A stretch of DNA of 64,000 nucleotides from positions 1 through 64,000 of the forward strand of contig CAXXFH010000001.1 in assembly GCA_963677085.2 (NCBI GenBank), read 5' to 3'. The stretch comes from G963677085 sp963677085. Its GTDB lineage: Bacteria; Planctomycetota; Planctomycetia; Pirellulales; Thermoguttaceae. The notes beneath the pieces were generated by a model. It did no database searches. It worked only from the letters and a program-made list of their open reading frames with translations, and was not told the origin of the DNA. Positions 37,426 to 46,023 of this stretch are shown one piece after another. Position numbers and translations under genes: made by a program. How positions within the stretch are numbered: position 1 is the stretch's first letter; each line of letters opens with the position of its first letter.

Positions 37426-38047
37426 ATGCCGCGTATTTCCCACCCCCTACTTTTGGTAATCGCCAGGGCGACCCAGGCCGAGTTGACCCAAATGGTCGAC
37501 TACCTCAAGACTGAAAACCGCATCCTCCGCAGCAAGTTACGAAAACGGATTAGCCTGACGTCGGTCGAACGGCAACGGCTCGTCACGCGCGGCAAGACGT
37601 TGGGCAAGAAAATCAAGGAGCTGATCACGATCGTCTCGCCGCGGACCTTCGCCCGGTGGATGAGTGGCGAGACCAAGTCCGTCGGCAAGCGGACTGCCAA
37701 AACCGGGCGGCCCCGCAAGCCGGAGGAGGTCCGACGGCTAGTCGTTCAGATGGCCAACAACAACGGTTGGGGATTGGGCCGCATCATGGGCGAATTGAAG
37801 AAGCTCGGTCTGACAATCAGCAAGGACACGGTGCGGAACATCCTGCTGGAGAACGGCTTCGACTTGGGGCCCACGCGGGGCGAAGGGTCGTGGGACGAGT
37901 TCATCAAGATGCATGCGAAGACCCTTTGGGCCTGCGACTTCTTCTCGAAGAAGGTCTGGACGTTGGGCGGCTTGGTCGAGTATTTCGTGCTCTTCTTCAT
38001 CCAGCCCGGCACGCGACGGGTTTACATCGCCGAGATCACGGTTAACC
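37426..38047 (+). pseudogene. Truncated rve-type transposase
   Basis: The likely start is ATG 37426. About 207 residues resemble planctomycete integrase-core transposases: MVDYLKTENRILRSKLRKRI, an HTH (SPRTFARWMSGETKSV), the linker NNNGWGLGRIMGELKKLGLT and the first catalytic Asp in WACDFFSKKVWT. The reading ends at IAEITVNP (about 38045), where it abuts the broken 3' part of an SSS symporter. The second Asp and the Glu are missing, so the protein cannot be active. Confidence 0.7.
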
Positions 38048-38349
38048 CCGGCGGCGTGCTTTTCGTTCTTTGCCGCCAACATGCGTTGCGCGATGTAGCC
38101 GCCCCCGCTCGGCTCCGAGTCGGGATACCAAGCCGCCCACCACTGCACGGTCAATGGGAGGAGGAACACGCCGATAACATATCGGGGTTCTGAGAGGGGG
38201 CTAGCGAAAAATCGGGGATGAGCGTCAGCTTATCGACGATGTCTTCGTGACGCAGTAGTCCTTCGAGGTCGCCGACGTCGGAATGGGACACGGCAAAGCA
38301 CGCGGCGGCAATCGAGCCGACCATGGCCAGGACGAACAGTATGTAGTCA

Positions 38350-39706
38350 CTGGACTTTTGCAGATCGCGGTTTCGTCTTGAAGAAGTGGGAGGTTTAGCG
38401 ATAAATTGAGTGTGTTTGAGGTGGCCATGGCATTTTGGGGTGGTACGAGTCATGCCAGGGATCACTTCGTTTCCAACCGTCGTTACGGCGGCCGTCGAGC
38501 AGTTCGGTGACCTTTTCATCTGTGAGCCCGAGCGGCGGCATTTCGCCGAGTACCTCACGGGCCTGATGGTTGCCGCGCGAAAAACCGTGCGTGGCATGAA
38601 CAGCGAGTTCGCCATGACCAGCGATCAGTCCTGCTTCAACCGGTTTCTCACGGCAGTCGACTGGGACGAAGAGAAACTGAACGAGCAGCGACTCGAGTGG
38701 CTTCAGAGGGATTCGAGCACGCAATACACGGACCGCGGCGTCATCGCGCTCGACAACGTGCTGATCGACCACGACGGCAAGCTGATCGAAGACGTCGGCT
38801 GGCTTTGGGATCACGCCGAGCAGCGAAACAAACTGGCCCATGACTACCTGATTGCGAATTACGTTTGCAGCGGCGGAAAGCATTATCCGCTGGAGTTCCG
38901 TCGCTTCCGAAAAAAGACGCAATGCGAGGAAACGGGCGAAGAGTTCTTCAACCACACGAAGCTCTTCTGCCAACTGATCGACTGGGCGTGCGCGCGGGAG
39001 ATACCCGGCGACTTCACTTTCGATAGCTACTTCACCAACGCCGAGTGCCTCAACCACATCCACGAAAAGAAAGATCGTTTCGACCGCCCGCGAGGTTATG
39101 TGGGCGACTTGAAATTCAATCGGAAGATCTGGTGGAAGGGTTACGAGTTGAAAGCCAAAGAGATGGCTGCCGAGATCGAACCGGAAAGCCGCAAATCGTT
39201 CCAGCGTGGCCGCAAGCAACAATGGTACTTCACGGCAACGCTCCGTATTCCCAACGTCCACCACAAAGTACGAATTGTCATCATCTGGAATCGAAAACGC
39301 GATCGTGCTCCCTGCAAGATCCTGGTCACCAACCGCACGGGCTGGGAAGTCACTCGAATCCTGCTCGTCTATCGCAATCGCTGGACAGGCACGGAGACCT
39401 GTCATCGGGACGGCAAGCAAGAGCTTGGCATGGGAGCTTGTCAGCTGCGCAACGGCCAGGGCCAAACACGGCACCTGTACTTGGTCATGCTGGCGTACCC
39501 TCTGCTCATGGCCCAACTCAAGCAGAACCGTGCGAAACAGTGGGCTCACTGCAAGCTGATGCCCATCGGCGAAGCCTGCCGCGCAGTAACGCGAGAAACC
39601 ATGCGCTCGACCCTCGATTGGGCAATCGAGCAAATTACCGAGTATTCGCGAAGTCGCGACCATGTGATGACTCAGCTACGCTTGACCTGACTTTGCAAAA
39701 GTTCAG
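38350..39706 (+). mobile_element. IS701-like insertion sequence, copy 1
   Basis: The element starts CTGGACTTTTGCAGATCGCG and ends in the near-complement TTTGCAAAAGTTCAG, giving imperfect terminal inverted repeats of about 15 bp. It is flanked by TAGTCA on both sides (38344-38349 and 39707-39712), a 6-bp target duplication. A second copy in opposite orientation lies at 46024-47381 with an identical transposase protein and only a few base changes plus one indel. It sits inside an SSS symporter gene. Confidence 0.88.
38410..39690 (+). CDS. IS701-like DDE transposase, copy 1
   Basis: The 426-aa protein starts at a GTG at 38410 (or a downstream ATG). An N-terminal helical domain (FAEYLTGLMVAARKTVRGMN, FNRFLTAVDWDEEKLNEQRL) is followed by the DDE core: Asp in ALDNVLIDHDGK, Asp in FTFDSYFTNAE and Glu in the GTETCHRDGKQELGMGACQL segment near the C-terminus. 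This arrangement resembles IS701/IS4-superfamily enzymes; the exact family would need comparison with ISfinder. It is intact and identical to the protein of copy 2, so the element may be active. Confidence 0.85.
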   Translation: MCLRWPWHFGVVRVMPGITSFPTVVTAAVEQFGDLFICEPERRHFAEYLTGLMVAARKTVRGMNSEFAMTSDQSCFNRFLTAVDWDEEKLNEQRLEWLQRDSSTQYTDRGVIALDNVLIDHDGKLIEDVGWLWDHAEQRNKLAHDYLIANYVCSGGKHYPLEFRRFRKKTQCEETGEEFFNHTKLFCQLIDWACAREIPGDFTFDSYFTNAECLNHIHEKKDRFDRPRGYVGDLKFNRKIWWKGYELKAKEMAAEIEPESRKSFQRGRKQQWYFTATLRIPNVHHKVRIVIIWNRKRDRAPCKILVTNRTGWEVTRILLVYRNRWTGTETCHRDGKQELGMGACQLRNGQGQTRHLYLVMLAYPLLMAQLKQNRAKQWAHCKLMPIGEACRAVTRETMRSTLDWAIEQITEYSRSRDHVMTQLRLT

Positions 39707-40298
39707 TAGTCAGTTAAAATGACACCGCGGAAACCGCCCAGCGTGCTGAACGTCGCCGTGACGGCTGCGGCAACGAGCAGCGTTTGATACGGATTGAATC
39801 CTAGCATGACGTTGCCGATTTTGATCGCTGTCAAGGAGACCAAGGCCATGATGATGATGACGTTAAAGAACACGCCGAGGTAGAGGGCGCGAAAGCCGCG
39901 CAGAAACGCGGCGGGGCGGCCACCATAGCGGAGTTCGTAGAACTCGGCGTCGGTCATCACTCCAGTGCGGCGCCACAATCGAGCGTAAATGAACACCGTC
40001 ACCATGCCGGTCAGCAGGAACGCCCACCAGACCCAGTTGCCCGCGACGCCGTGTTGGCGAACGATGTTCGTGGCGAGGTTTGGCGTATCGGCGGCGAACG
40101 TCGTGGCGACCATACTTAAGCCGAGAAGCCACCAGGGCATGGTTCGGCCGGAAAGGAAAAACTCTTCGCTACTGCGCCTGTCCCGCTGACTCGAACACAG
40201 ACCGATCAACAGCGTCACGGTGAAGAACGACACGACGAATGCCCAATCCAGCGCCTGCATCTGCAACGTGGCGAGAGGGCACGTGTCCAGGGGTGGAA

Positions 40299-41141
40299 TC
40301 ATCTCGCTGTTTCCTCATCAGGTATCTCGCGCCGTCGATAGTTGGGGCCGGCCCGACGATCCTGCGACGGAGTGCATCCGAAGTAAGTGTGGTAATCGCG
40401 GCTGAACTCTTGCACGCGCGCGTACCCGATGCGCAGCGCGATCTCCGTCATCGAAAGATCTGAAAGCTGTGTCAATCCGCGGGCGTAACCGAGCCGGATC
40501 TGCTTGACCCGTTTGATGGGCGGCATGCCGGTGGCCAAGCGGCATGCGCGCGTGATGCTGCGCTGCGATCGGCCGCTGAGTTCTTGCAGCAGCCTGAGGT
40601 CAATCGGTTGATCAAGCCGGCTGCGCAGCAGCGTTTCTGTTTGCCACCACAATTGCGTCGGATCATCGACGCGGTGATGTTGCCACTGAGCCGGCAGCAA
40701 GTCTGCGATTACTTCGAGCAATAACGAATGAACCCGCAGGTGACGCAACAAGCCGGGCATCTCGGTGGCACGCCAAGCTTGCAGCAGATTATTCATCCGC
40801 TCGACGGTGTGTGATTCGACCGGCCGGACCCGCTGACTCAACGGCGGCGGTTGTAGCGACAGCGCGCGAAAGCTGACGGTGTAGAAGATCCAAGGCGGCT
40901 GCAACACGCTGCCTTGGACCGGTTCGTTTTCATAGTACCAGATGGCGTCGCCGGCACCGAAATGCTGCGTCACGCCGCCGGCGCGTTGCTCGACCTCGCC
41001 TGCCGTGCAAACATGGATCAGGTGGCCAGGCAGCGACTGGCTCCCGAAAGCCCCTCGCTCGCGGCGCTCGATCCGGTCAACCAACGTCACCTCGGTGATG
41101 ATCGCGCCCTGCATCGACGGGATCGGCTCGACGTGACTCAT
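40299..41141 (-). CDS. AraC-family transcriptional regulator
   Basis: The product is 280 aa. A cupin-like N-terminal sensor (SLPGHLIHVCTAGEVEQRAG, HFGAGDAIWYYENEPV) is followed by a helical linker and the AraC DNA-binding domain (LLQELSGRSQRSITRACRLA, then MTEIALRIGYARVQEFSRDY and FGCTPSQ). Its stop overlaps the start of the disrupted SSS symporter by ATGA. It is divergent from the GATase-like and GH20 genes, so it probably controls both directions through repeats found in the intervening region. Confidence 0.85.
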   Translation of the reverse strand: MSHVEPIPSMQGAIITEVTLVDRIERRERGAFGSQSLPGHLIHVCTAGEVEQRAGGVTQHFGAGDAIWYYENEPVQGSVLQPPWIFYTVSFRALSLQPPPLSQRVRPVESHTVERMNNLLQAWRATEMPGLLRHLRVHSLLLEVIADLLPAQWQHHRVDDPTQLWWQTETLLRSRLDQPIDLRLLQELSGRSQRSITRACRLATGMPPIKRVKQIRLGYARGLTQLSDLSMTEIALRIGYARVQEFSRDYHTYFGCTPSQDRRAGPNYRRREIPDEETAR

Positions 41142-41146
41142 GGCAA

Positions 41147-41193
41147 GAATTGCAACATTCGGGAGGTGAAATTGCTACGCGAATTGCGACATT
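41147..41193. promoter_or_regulatory. Direct repeats, candidate AraC operator
   Basis: GAATTGCAACATT (41147-41159) and GAATTGCGACATT (41181-41193) are 12/13 identical and lie 34 bp apart start to start, about three helical turns. A further half-match, GAAATTGCTAC, lies between them (41168-41178). They sit just upstream of the AraC start codon in the divergent control region that also serves the GATase-like and GH20 genes. Direct repeats of this size are the usual AraC-family binding arrangement. Confidence 0.5.
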
Positions 41194-41342
41194 ACTGAAT
41201 GGAGGTGCAACATGCGTTTTCCGCGTTCCTGATACAATGTCATGCAAATGAGCGTTCAAGGATATCGAGCGCACGGCACGACCACAGGCGCGATAATAGC
41301 AACATCTCCGAGTAACTACAAGATCCCAGGCGACGCACAGGC

Positions 41343-42182
41343 ATGGCCAAGATTTACTACGTAGGCGATTGGGCCGTAATGCTCGGTCCGGTGTTCGCCG
41401 AGACACCGTTCAATTACGCCCACAAGGGCACCGAGATCTTCAACTACGGAAAATGGTTGAAGGCCGCGTTGGAATCGACCGCCGAGCATGAGGTGACTTC
41501 CGTACCCACCTGGGATTTCTATCGTCTGCCGCCGGGGCAGTTGGAGCGCGTGCTAGAAGAGTACGACGTGCTGGTCTTCTCCGACGTCGAAGCCAAGAAC
41601 TTCCAACTCGCCCCGCAGTTCTTCGATCGCAGCAAGTTTGGGCGGAATCCGCTGACGTTCCCGGACCGCGTGCGGCTCACTGTCGAGGCGATCCGCAGTG
41701 GCAAACACGCCATGTTCCTGGGCGGCTGGCTCAGCTTCAACGGCGAGATGGGCAAAGGAGGCTGGGGACGCACGGGGCTGCGGAGCGTGTTGCCGGTGAC
41801 GTGTCTCGACGTCGAGGATCTGCGGGAGAGCACCGAAGGCTTCGTCGGCCAGGCAGTCGACGCCGAGCATCCGCTGATTGCTGGCATCGATCTTACGGGC
41901 ATGCCGCCGATCCTTGGTTACAATATCGTTAAGCCCCGTGACGGCTGCGACGTGGTGGCCGTGTGGGCTGAGACAGGTGACCCGATGCTGGCCGTTGGCC
42001 AGTTCGACAGCGGCCGCGTGCTGACCTACACGTCCGACCCAGCCCCGCACTGGGGTTGTAATTTCGTGTACTGGGACCAATATGCTTCATTTTGGATCAA
42101 AGCGCTGGAGTGGCTTCTGAATGGTAGTGATTCGATCATTCGCCCCGCTCCCGTCGCAAGCAAGACCCATTTGAGGCGTTGA
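41343..42182 (+). CDS. Class-I glutamine-amidotransferase-like protein (PF07090-type)
   Basis: The 279-aa protein lacks a signal peptide. It resembles the GATase1-like (DUF1355) family: MAKIYYVGDWAVMLGP, DVLVFSDVEAKNF, GKHAMFLGGWLSFNGEMGKG, and near the C-terminus WGCNFVYWDQYASFWIKALE. The usual catalytic Cys of GATase1 folds is not evident at the nucleophile elbow (FLGGWLSF), as in other members of this branch, so hydrolase activity is doubtful. It precedes the GH20 gene by 59 bp on the same strand and is probably cotranscribed. Its role in the hexosaminidase locus is unknown. Confidence 0.7.
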   Translation: MAKIYYVGDWAVMLGPVFAETPFNYAHKGTEIFNYGKWLKAALESTAEHEVTSVPTWDFYRLPPGQLERVLEEYDVLVFSDVEAKNFQLAPQFFDRSKFGRNPLTFPDRVRLTVEAIRSGKHAMFLGGWLSFNGEMGKGGWGRTGLRSVLPVTCLDVEDLRESTEGFVGQAVDAEHPLIAGIDLTGMPPILGYNIVKPRDGCDVVAVWAETGDPMLAVGQFDSGRVLTYTSDPAPHWGCNFVYWDQYASFWIKALEWLLNGSDSIIRPAPVASKTHLRR

Positions 42183-42241
42183 AGCGTATCGCATATTGAT
42201 CGGTTTGCACCTAACACGTCTTTCACAAAAGGTTCAAAAGA

Positions 42242-43921
42242 ATGTTCCGAATGACCGTACGTCAGCTTGTCACATGGCAATTCATCACCGCAGTCGCCCT
42301 GTCTACGTCGGTCGTGCACGCGGCGACTGAGCCGGCGATCATCCCTCAACCGGTTGCGATCGAGGTGAAGCGGGGCTCGTTTACTATCTCGAACCGCGTG
42401 CGAGTGGTGGCCGGGGCCGCCGCGGCCAATGAAGCGGCAAGGCTCATTGACAATCTAGCACCGGCCATGGGGTTTCGGTTGGAGCGCGTCGACGAAACGC
42501 CGGATGACGGGGCAATCGTTCTGACGCTGAATGGCGCACTGAACGAGCAGCTCGGGGAAGAGGGCTACACGCTCGACGTAACGCCGAAGCGCATCGACCT
42601 TCTCGCGGCCGAACCGGCCGGGCTGTTCTACGCGGTTCAGACGTTGCGGCAGTTGCTTCCGCCGCAAGTCTTTTCGACGAAACCCGTCGAGGGCGTCGAG
42701 TGGACCGTGCCCTGCGTCGAAATAACCGACTACCCGCGATTCCGGTGGCGCGGGCTGTTGATCGACCCGGCCCGGTATTTCATTCCCGTCACCGACGTGA
42801 AGCACTTCATCGACGCGATGGCGCTGCACAAATACAACCGACTCCAGATGCACCTGACTGACAACGAAGGTTGGCGGGTCGAAATCAAGAAATACCCGAA
42901 GCTCACGGAAATCGGTTCGAAGATGGACAAGTCTCGATACGTCGGTTTGAAGAAGTACAAGACTCGATACAAAGGGCGCGAATGGCCGCGTTGCTTTGGG
43001 TTCTACACGCAAGACGACATTCGCGAACTGGTGCGATACGCGGCCGAGCGTCACGTCACGATCGTGCCCGAGATCGAGATGCCGTACCACGCCGGCTCAG
43101 CGATCGTGGCCTATCCCGAGCATGGCGTGAATATGAAGCATCTGGCCGGGATGCCGTCTGCCGAGCGTTGGAAAGAGCGTCGCGGCGACTGGAGGCCGAA
43201 CTCAGGCTTGTTGGGGCCGCGACCGGCAACCGTTGCCTTCATGCAAGACATTCTCGGCGAGGTGCTGGAACTGTTTCCCAGTCAGCATATCCACATCGGC
43301 GGCGACGAGGCCAACCTCAACGTTTGGGTAAACGACACTGAGATGCAGGCGCTGATGAAGGAGTTGGGCTGTAAAAATGCCCACGAGTTACACAGTCGGT
43401 TTATCAAGCAGATCGACGCCTTTCTGACCCGCAACGGCCGACGCATGGTCGGTTGGGACGAGATTCTTCAAGGCGGTCTGGCGCCGGGCGCAACGGTGAT
43501 GAGTTGGCACGCGACCGCTGGCGGAATCGCCGCGGCCCATGCGGGACACGACGCGGTGATGACTCCCACGTCGCACGTATACTTCGACTACCGCCAACAT
43601 CCCGAAGAGCTGGGCCTGGGCAAGTCGGTAATCACGTTGGAGAAGGTCTACTCGTTCGATCCGATTCCAGCCTCGCTTGACGAGAAGTATGTCGAACGTG
43701 TACTTGGCGGGCAAGGGCTCCTGTGGGGCGAACTGATTGCCGACCGGCAGCGTCGCGACTTCATGGCGTGGCCCCGGGCGTGCGCCCTGAGCGAGACCCT
43801 CTGGTCGCATCGAGACGGCCGCGACCTCGATACGTTTCTCCTACGGGTGGACGCCCACCTTGAGCGTCTGGCCGCGGCGGGGATCGGTTATCGGCCACTC
43901 GACCGCAAGCCGATGCGCTAG
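42242..43921 (+). CDS. Secreted GH20 beta-N-acetylhexosaminidase
   Basis: The product is 559 aa, of normal GH20 length. An AAAAGG ribosome site lies about 10 bp upstream of ATG 42242. A signal peptide ends at SVVHAAT. An N-terminal GH20b domain (AIIPQPVAIEVKRGSFTISN to LLPPQVF) precedes the catalytic TIM barrel: RWRGLLIDPARYFIPV, LQMHLTDNEGWRVEI, VTIVPEIEMPYHAGSAI, and the catalytic Asp-Glu pair in HIHIGGDEAN (about 350-355). It removes terminal GlcNAc or GalNAc with substrate-assisted retention. It is divergent from the AraC regulator and follows the GATase-like gene. Its transporter neighbour is disrupted. Confidence 0.92.
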   Translation: MFRMTVRQLVTWQFITAVALSTSVVHAATEPAIIPQPVAIEVKRGSFTISNRVRVVAGAAAANEAARLIDNLAPAMGFRLERVDETPDDGAIVLTLNGALNEQLGEEGYTLDVTPKRIDLLAAEPAGLFYAVQTLRQLLPPQVFSTKPVEGVEWTVPCVEITDYPRFRWRGLLIDPARYFIPVTDVKHFIDAMALHKYNRLQMHLTDNEGWRVEIKKYPKLTEIGSKMDKSRYVGLKKYKTRYKGREWPRCFGFYTQDDIRELVRYAAERHVTIVPEIEMPYHAGSAIVAYPEHGVNMKHLAGMPSAERWKERRGDWRPNSGLLGPRPATVAFMQDILGEVLELFPSQHIHIGGDEANLNVWVNDTEMQALMKELGCKNAHELHSRFIKQIDAFLTRNGRRMVGWDEILQGGLAPGATVMSWHATAGGIAAAHAGHDAVMTPTSHVYFDYRQHPEELGLGKSVITLEKVYSFDPIPASLDEKYVERVLGGQGLLWGELIADRQRRDFMAWPRACALSETLWSHRDGRDLDTFLLRVDAHLERLAAAGIGYRPLDRKPMR

Positions 43922-43930
43922 TGTAGTGAA

Positions 43931-44145
43931 TCACGCTGATGGGGTTTTATCGAGGACCTGCCGGGCGCGGCGGACCTTGGCGAGAATCTCATCGGCCTTG
44001 GCCGTCCAGGTGAACGATAGTGGGTTGACGTTGTGTTCGTGGATGAATGCCATGATCGCCACGATCAATTGCTCGACGCTGCGGAACGTCCCGCGGCGGA
44101 TGCGTTTGTCGGTGATCTCGCGGATGCGGCGGCCCAGGACTGGCG
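43931..44145 (-). pseudogene. C-terminal remnant of an IS630-type transposase
   Basis: The minus frame ending at 43931-43933 reads RRGTFRSVEQLIVAIMAFIH, then NVNPLSFTWTAKADEILAKV and RRARQVLDKTPSA, the characteristic C-terminal end of IS630-family DDE transposases. The catalytic part is missing; the frame loses similarity above about 44145. It lies 10 bp past the GH20 stop. Confidence 0.75.
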
Positions 44146-44227
44146 GATTCCTGGCGGGGCATGTTTTACGTCGCTACCGCCGGGGCGTTTTCGGCTTCAA
44201 AGGTGTCGGGGGAAAGATAGTGTGCAG

Positions 44228-45421
44228 TAGCCACTATTTGACCTGACAGTAATTGCCTATTTTTACGACGCTGTCTGTAAGGTTGAATCGAGCATCTTCT
44301 CTTCGGCGATTTGTTTGGAGTCGTTGAAGGTTTGCGATGGCGTTTTGCCGTAGCAGTACCTTCCGCTGTGCGGCCTCTCTCGATTGTAGTAGGCGAGCCA
44401 TTCATCCAGATCGGCCTGCAACTCTTCGAGCGTTTGGTAAATCTTCTTTCGGAAAGCGATCTGGTAAAACTCTTGGAGAATCGTCTTGTGGAAACGCTCG
44501 CAGATTCCGTTGGTTTGCGGGCTCTTGGCTTTCGTCTTCGTGTGATCGATATTCTCGATCGCCAAGAATAGCTGGTATTCGTGGTGCTCTCGGTTCCCGC
44601 AATACTCGGTGCCACGGTCAGTAAGGATTCGCAGTAGCGGAATCTCCTGCTCGTCGAAGAACGGCACCACTCGGTCGTTGAGCATGCCGGCGGCCACCAA
44701 AGCGTTCTTACGGTCGTAGAGCTTGGCGAAGGCCACTCGGGTGTAGGTGTCGATGAAGGTCTGCTGATAGATGCGTCCCACGCCCTTCAACGTGCCGACG
44801 TAGAAGGTGTCTTGGGCTCCAAGATAACCAGGATGCTCCGTTTCGATCTGTCCGTGGGCTTCCTTCTCTTGTTTGGCACGTTCCAGGGCGACGAGTTGGT
44901 CTTCCGTCAACACAATGCCTTCCTGGGCGACCTTGGCCTCCAGCGCCTTGAGACGCTTTTTGAAGACCTCCAGGTCGTGCCGGAGCCAGACGCTTCGCAC
45001 TCCGCCAGGCGAGATGAACATGCTTCGCTTGCGAAGCTCGTTGCTCACTCGGACCTGCCCCCAGGCGGGCTGGTCGATGGCGAGTTGGACAACGGCCTCC
45101 TCGATCTGGGGCTCTACCCGGTTCTTGACGATCGGCTTCTTCTTCGAAATGTCGGCCAGGGCAGCCTCGCCACCGGTTTCATGCAACTCCTTGTAGCGAT
45201 AGAAACTGTCCCGGCTGTATCCGAGGATCTTGCAGGCTTGAGAGACGTTACCAAGTTGCTTGGCCAGTTCGAGCAATCCGAGACGGTTCTTGATGATCTT
45301 CTGATCCTTGGTCATCGCTGACACTCCTTGTCGTTCGATGGGCTCTCTTTTGGGGCAAGCTCCGTTACGGCTCGCTGCGCTCGCCTTCACTCCGCTTGCC
45401 CCAAAAGAGTATAGCCACTAT
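44228..45421 (-). mobile_element. IS481-like insertion sequence
   Basis: The transposase gene is bordered by the direct repeat TAGCCACTAT at 44228-44237 and 45412-45421. A separate inverted pair, TTTGACCTGACA (44237-44248) against TGTCAGATCAAA (45433-45444), also brackets it. These give alternative ends, so the borders are not settled. The insertion has apparently cut the 3' part of a SUFU-type gene. Confidence 0.55.
44263..45315 (-). CDS. IS481-family transposase
   Basis: I chose the ATG at 45315 (MTKDQKIIKNRLGLLE), giving 350 aa. An N-terminal HTH (LGNVSQACKILGYSRDSFYR) is followed by a leucine-rich helical region and an rve core: first Asp in the GAQDTFYVGTLKGVGRIYQQ segment, second in RILTDRGTEYCG, Glu in NGICERFHKTIL, then YYNRERPHSGRYCYGKTP. 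All catalytic residues are present, so the element could be active. This arrangement is typical of IS481-family enzymes. Confidence 0.88.
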   Translation of the reverse strand: MTKDQKIIKNRLGLLELAKQLGNVSQACKILGYSRDSFYRYKELHETGGEAALADISKKKPIVKNRVEPQIEEAVVQLAIDQPAWGQVRVSNELRKRSMFISPGGVRSVWLRHDLEVFKKRLKALEAKVAQEGIVLTEDQLVALERAKQEKEAHGQIETEHPGYLGAQDTFYVGTLKGVGRIYQQTFIDTYTRVAFAKLYDRKNALVAAGMLNDRVVPFFDEQEIPLLRILTDRGTEYCGNREHHEYQLFLAIENIDHTKTKAKSPQTNGICERFHKTILQEFYQIAFRKKIYQTLEELQADLDEWLAYYNRERPHSGRYCYGKTPSQTFNDSKQIAEEKMLDSTLQTAS

Positions 45422-45663
45422 CCTTTGCTGAGTGTCAGATCAAATCGTAACTCTTGCAGATGATCTATTCCGCCATCGGTACATTGATGAGCACTAATGC
45501 CATCAATTGGATCGGGGCCACCGAACATGTGTTTGATAATCGTGCCCCAGTGCTTCGGTTCTTGTTCGTGATAGACTTCGGCAAGACGTGAGTTGATCGC
45601 GTCCCATCCCGGAGCCGCGTCGTCTTGATCTTCGTAGCGACGTTTGTATTCAGCGAGTTCCAT
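45418..45663 (-). pseudogene. Truncated suppressor-of-fused (SUFU) domain gene
   Basis: The 81-residue frame begins MELAEYKRRYEDQDDAAPGW and continues DAINSRLAEVYHEQEPKHWG, then GGPDPIDGISAHQCTDGG, the well-known start of bacterial SUFU proteins, which act as immunity proteins in polymorphic toxin systems. After about residue 68 the sequence no longer resembles the family (the expected aromatic HFVTYGFSELY segment is missing) and stops at 45418, next to the IS481-like element. It is therefore probably a 3'-truncated gene. Confidence 0.65.
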
Positions 45664-45767
45664 GATGACGGCTAACGTTCAAAGTAACTGGCATCCAGCG
45701 CGAGTGACCCGACCATCATCCAACAACGCGAACGCCGCCTCGCGTGGATCTGTAATAGCCGGCTACG

Positions 45768-46023
45768 CTAATCTCGCACAAATGACTTCCGTCCTTCTTC
45801 CTCTGCTTCGGTCGCAATCAACTCATCGTAATTTTTGGGGTGTCGTGAAAGACTGGCCGGCCTCCCTCCTTTCCGCAGCTTGGCGTAGCACCGACGACGG
45901 TGGGGATACTTCTCAATGATGGCGGAGATGTCTCGAAAGAGGTTGGCCTTGTGATACCAGATTGAGCCACATTCTCCGCAGCCCCAGAATGGTTCCTCCC
46001 CCCGGTCACCATCATCAATATAA
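45768..46023 (-). pseudogene. 5'-truncated gene for a small CxxC protein
   Basis: The minus frame ending at 45768 encodes about 84 residues without a start inside host DNA: DDGDRGEEPFWGCGECGSIW, then FRDISAIIEKYPHRRRCYAK and a charged tail ending KSFVRD. The CGEC pair suggests a zinc knuckle. The 5' end is cut off by the IS701-like copy 2. I do not recognise a named family; small proteins of this sort accompany SMI1 and SUFU immunity genes, and a SUFU fragment lies 105 bp away on the same strand. Confidence 0.5.

Larger units (their letters stand above)
38048..40302 (-). pseudogene. SSS symporter gene destroyed by an IS
   Basis: The 5' part (40302 to 39707) encodes about 198 residues with SSS features: SSEEFFLSGRTMPWWLLGLS, DAEFYELRYGGRPAAFLRGF, FSTLGGFRGVILTDY. 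The 3' part (38343 to about 38048) continues ILFVLAMVGSIAAACFAVSH and, after a one-base shift near 38200, LLPLTVQWWAAWYP and GGGYIAQRMLAAKNEKHA. Removing the IS and one copy of its 6-bp duplication restores the frame exactly (ILTDY-ILFVLAM). The 3' end is lost at the junction with the truncated transposase. The start overlaps the stop of the AraC gene (ATGA at 40299-40302), so both were cotranscribed. Confidence 0.88.

Noticed and set aside
38395..39663. A 422-aa frame opposite the IS701-like transposase, also present opposite copy 2
   Set aside because: It is conserved only because the element is duplicated; the sense strand holds the full DDE transposase.
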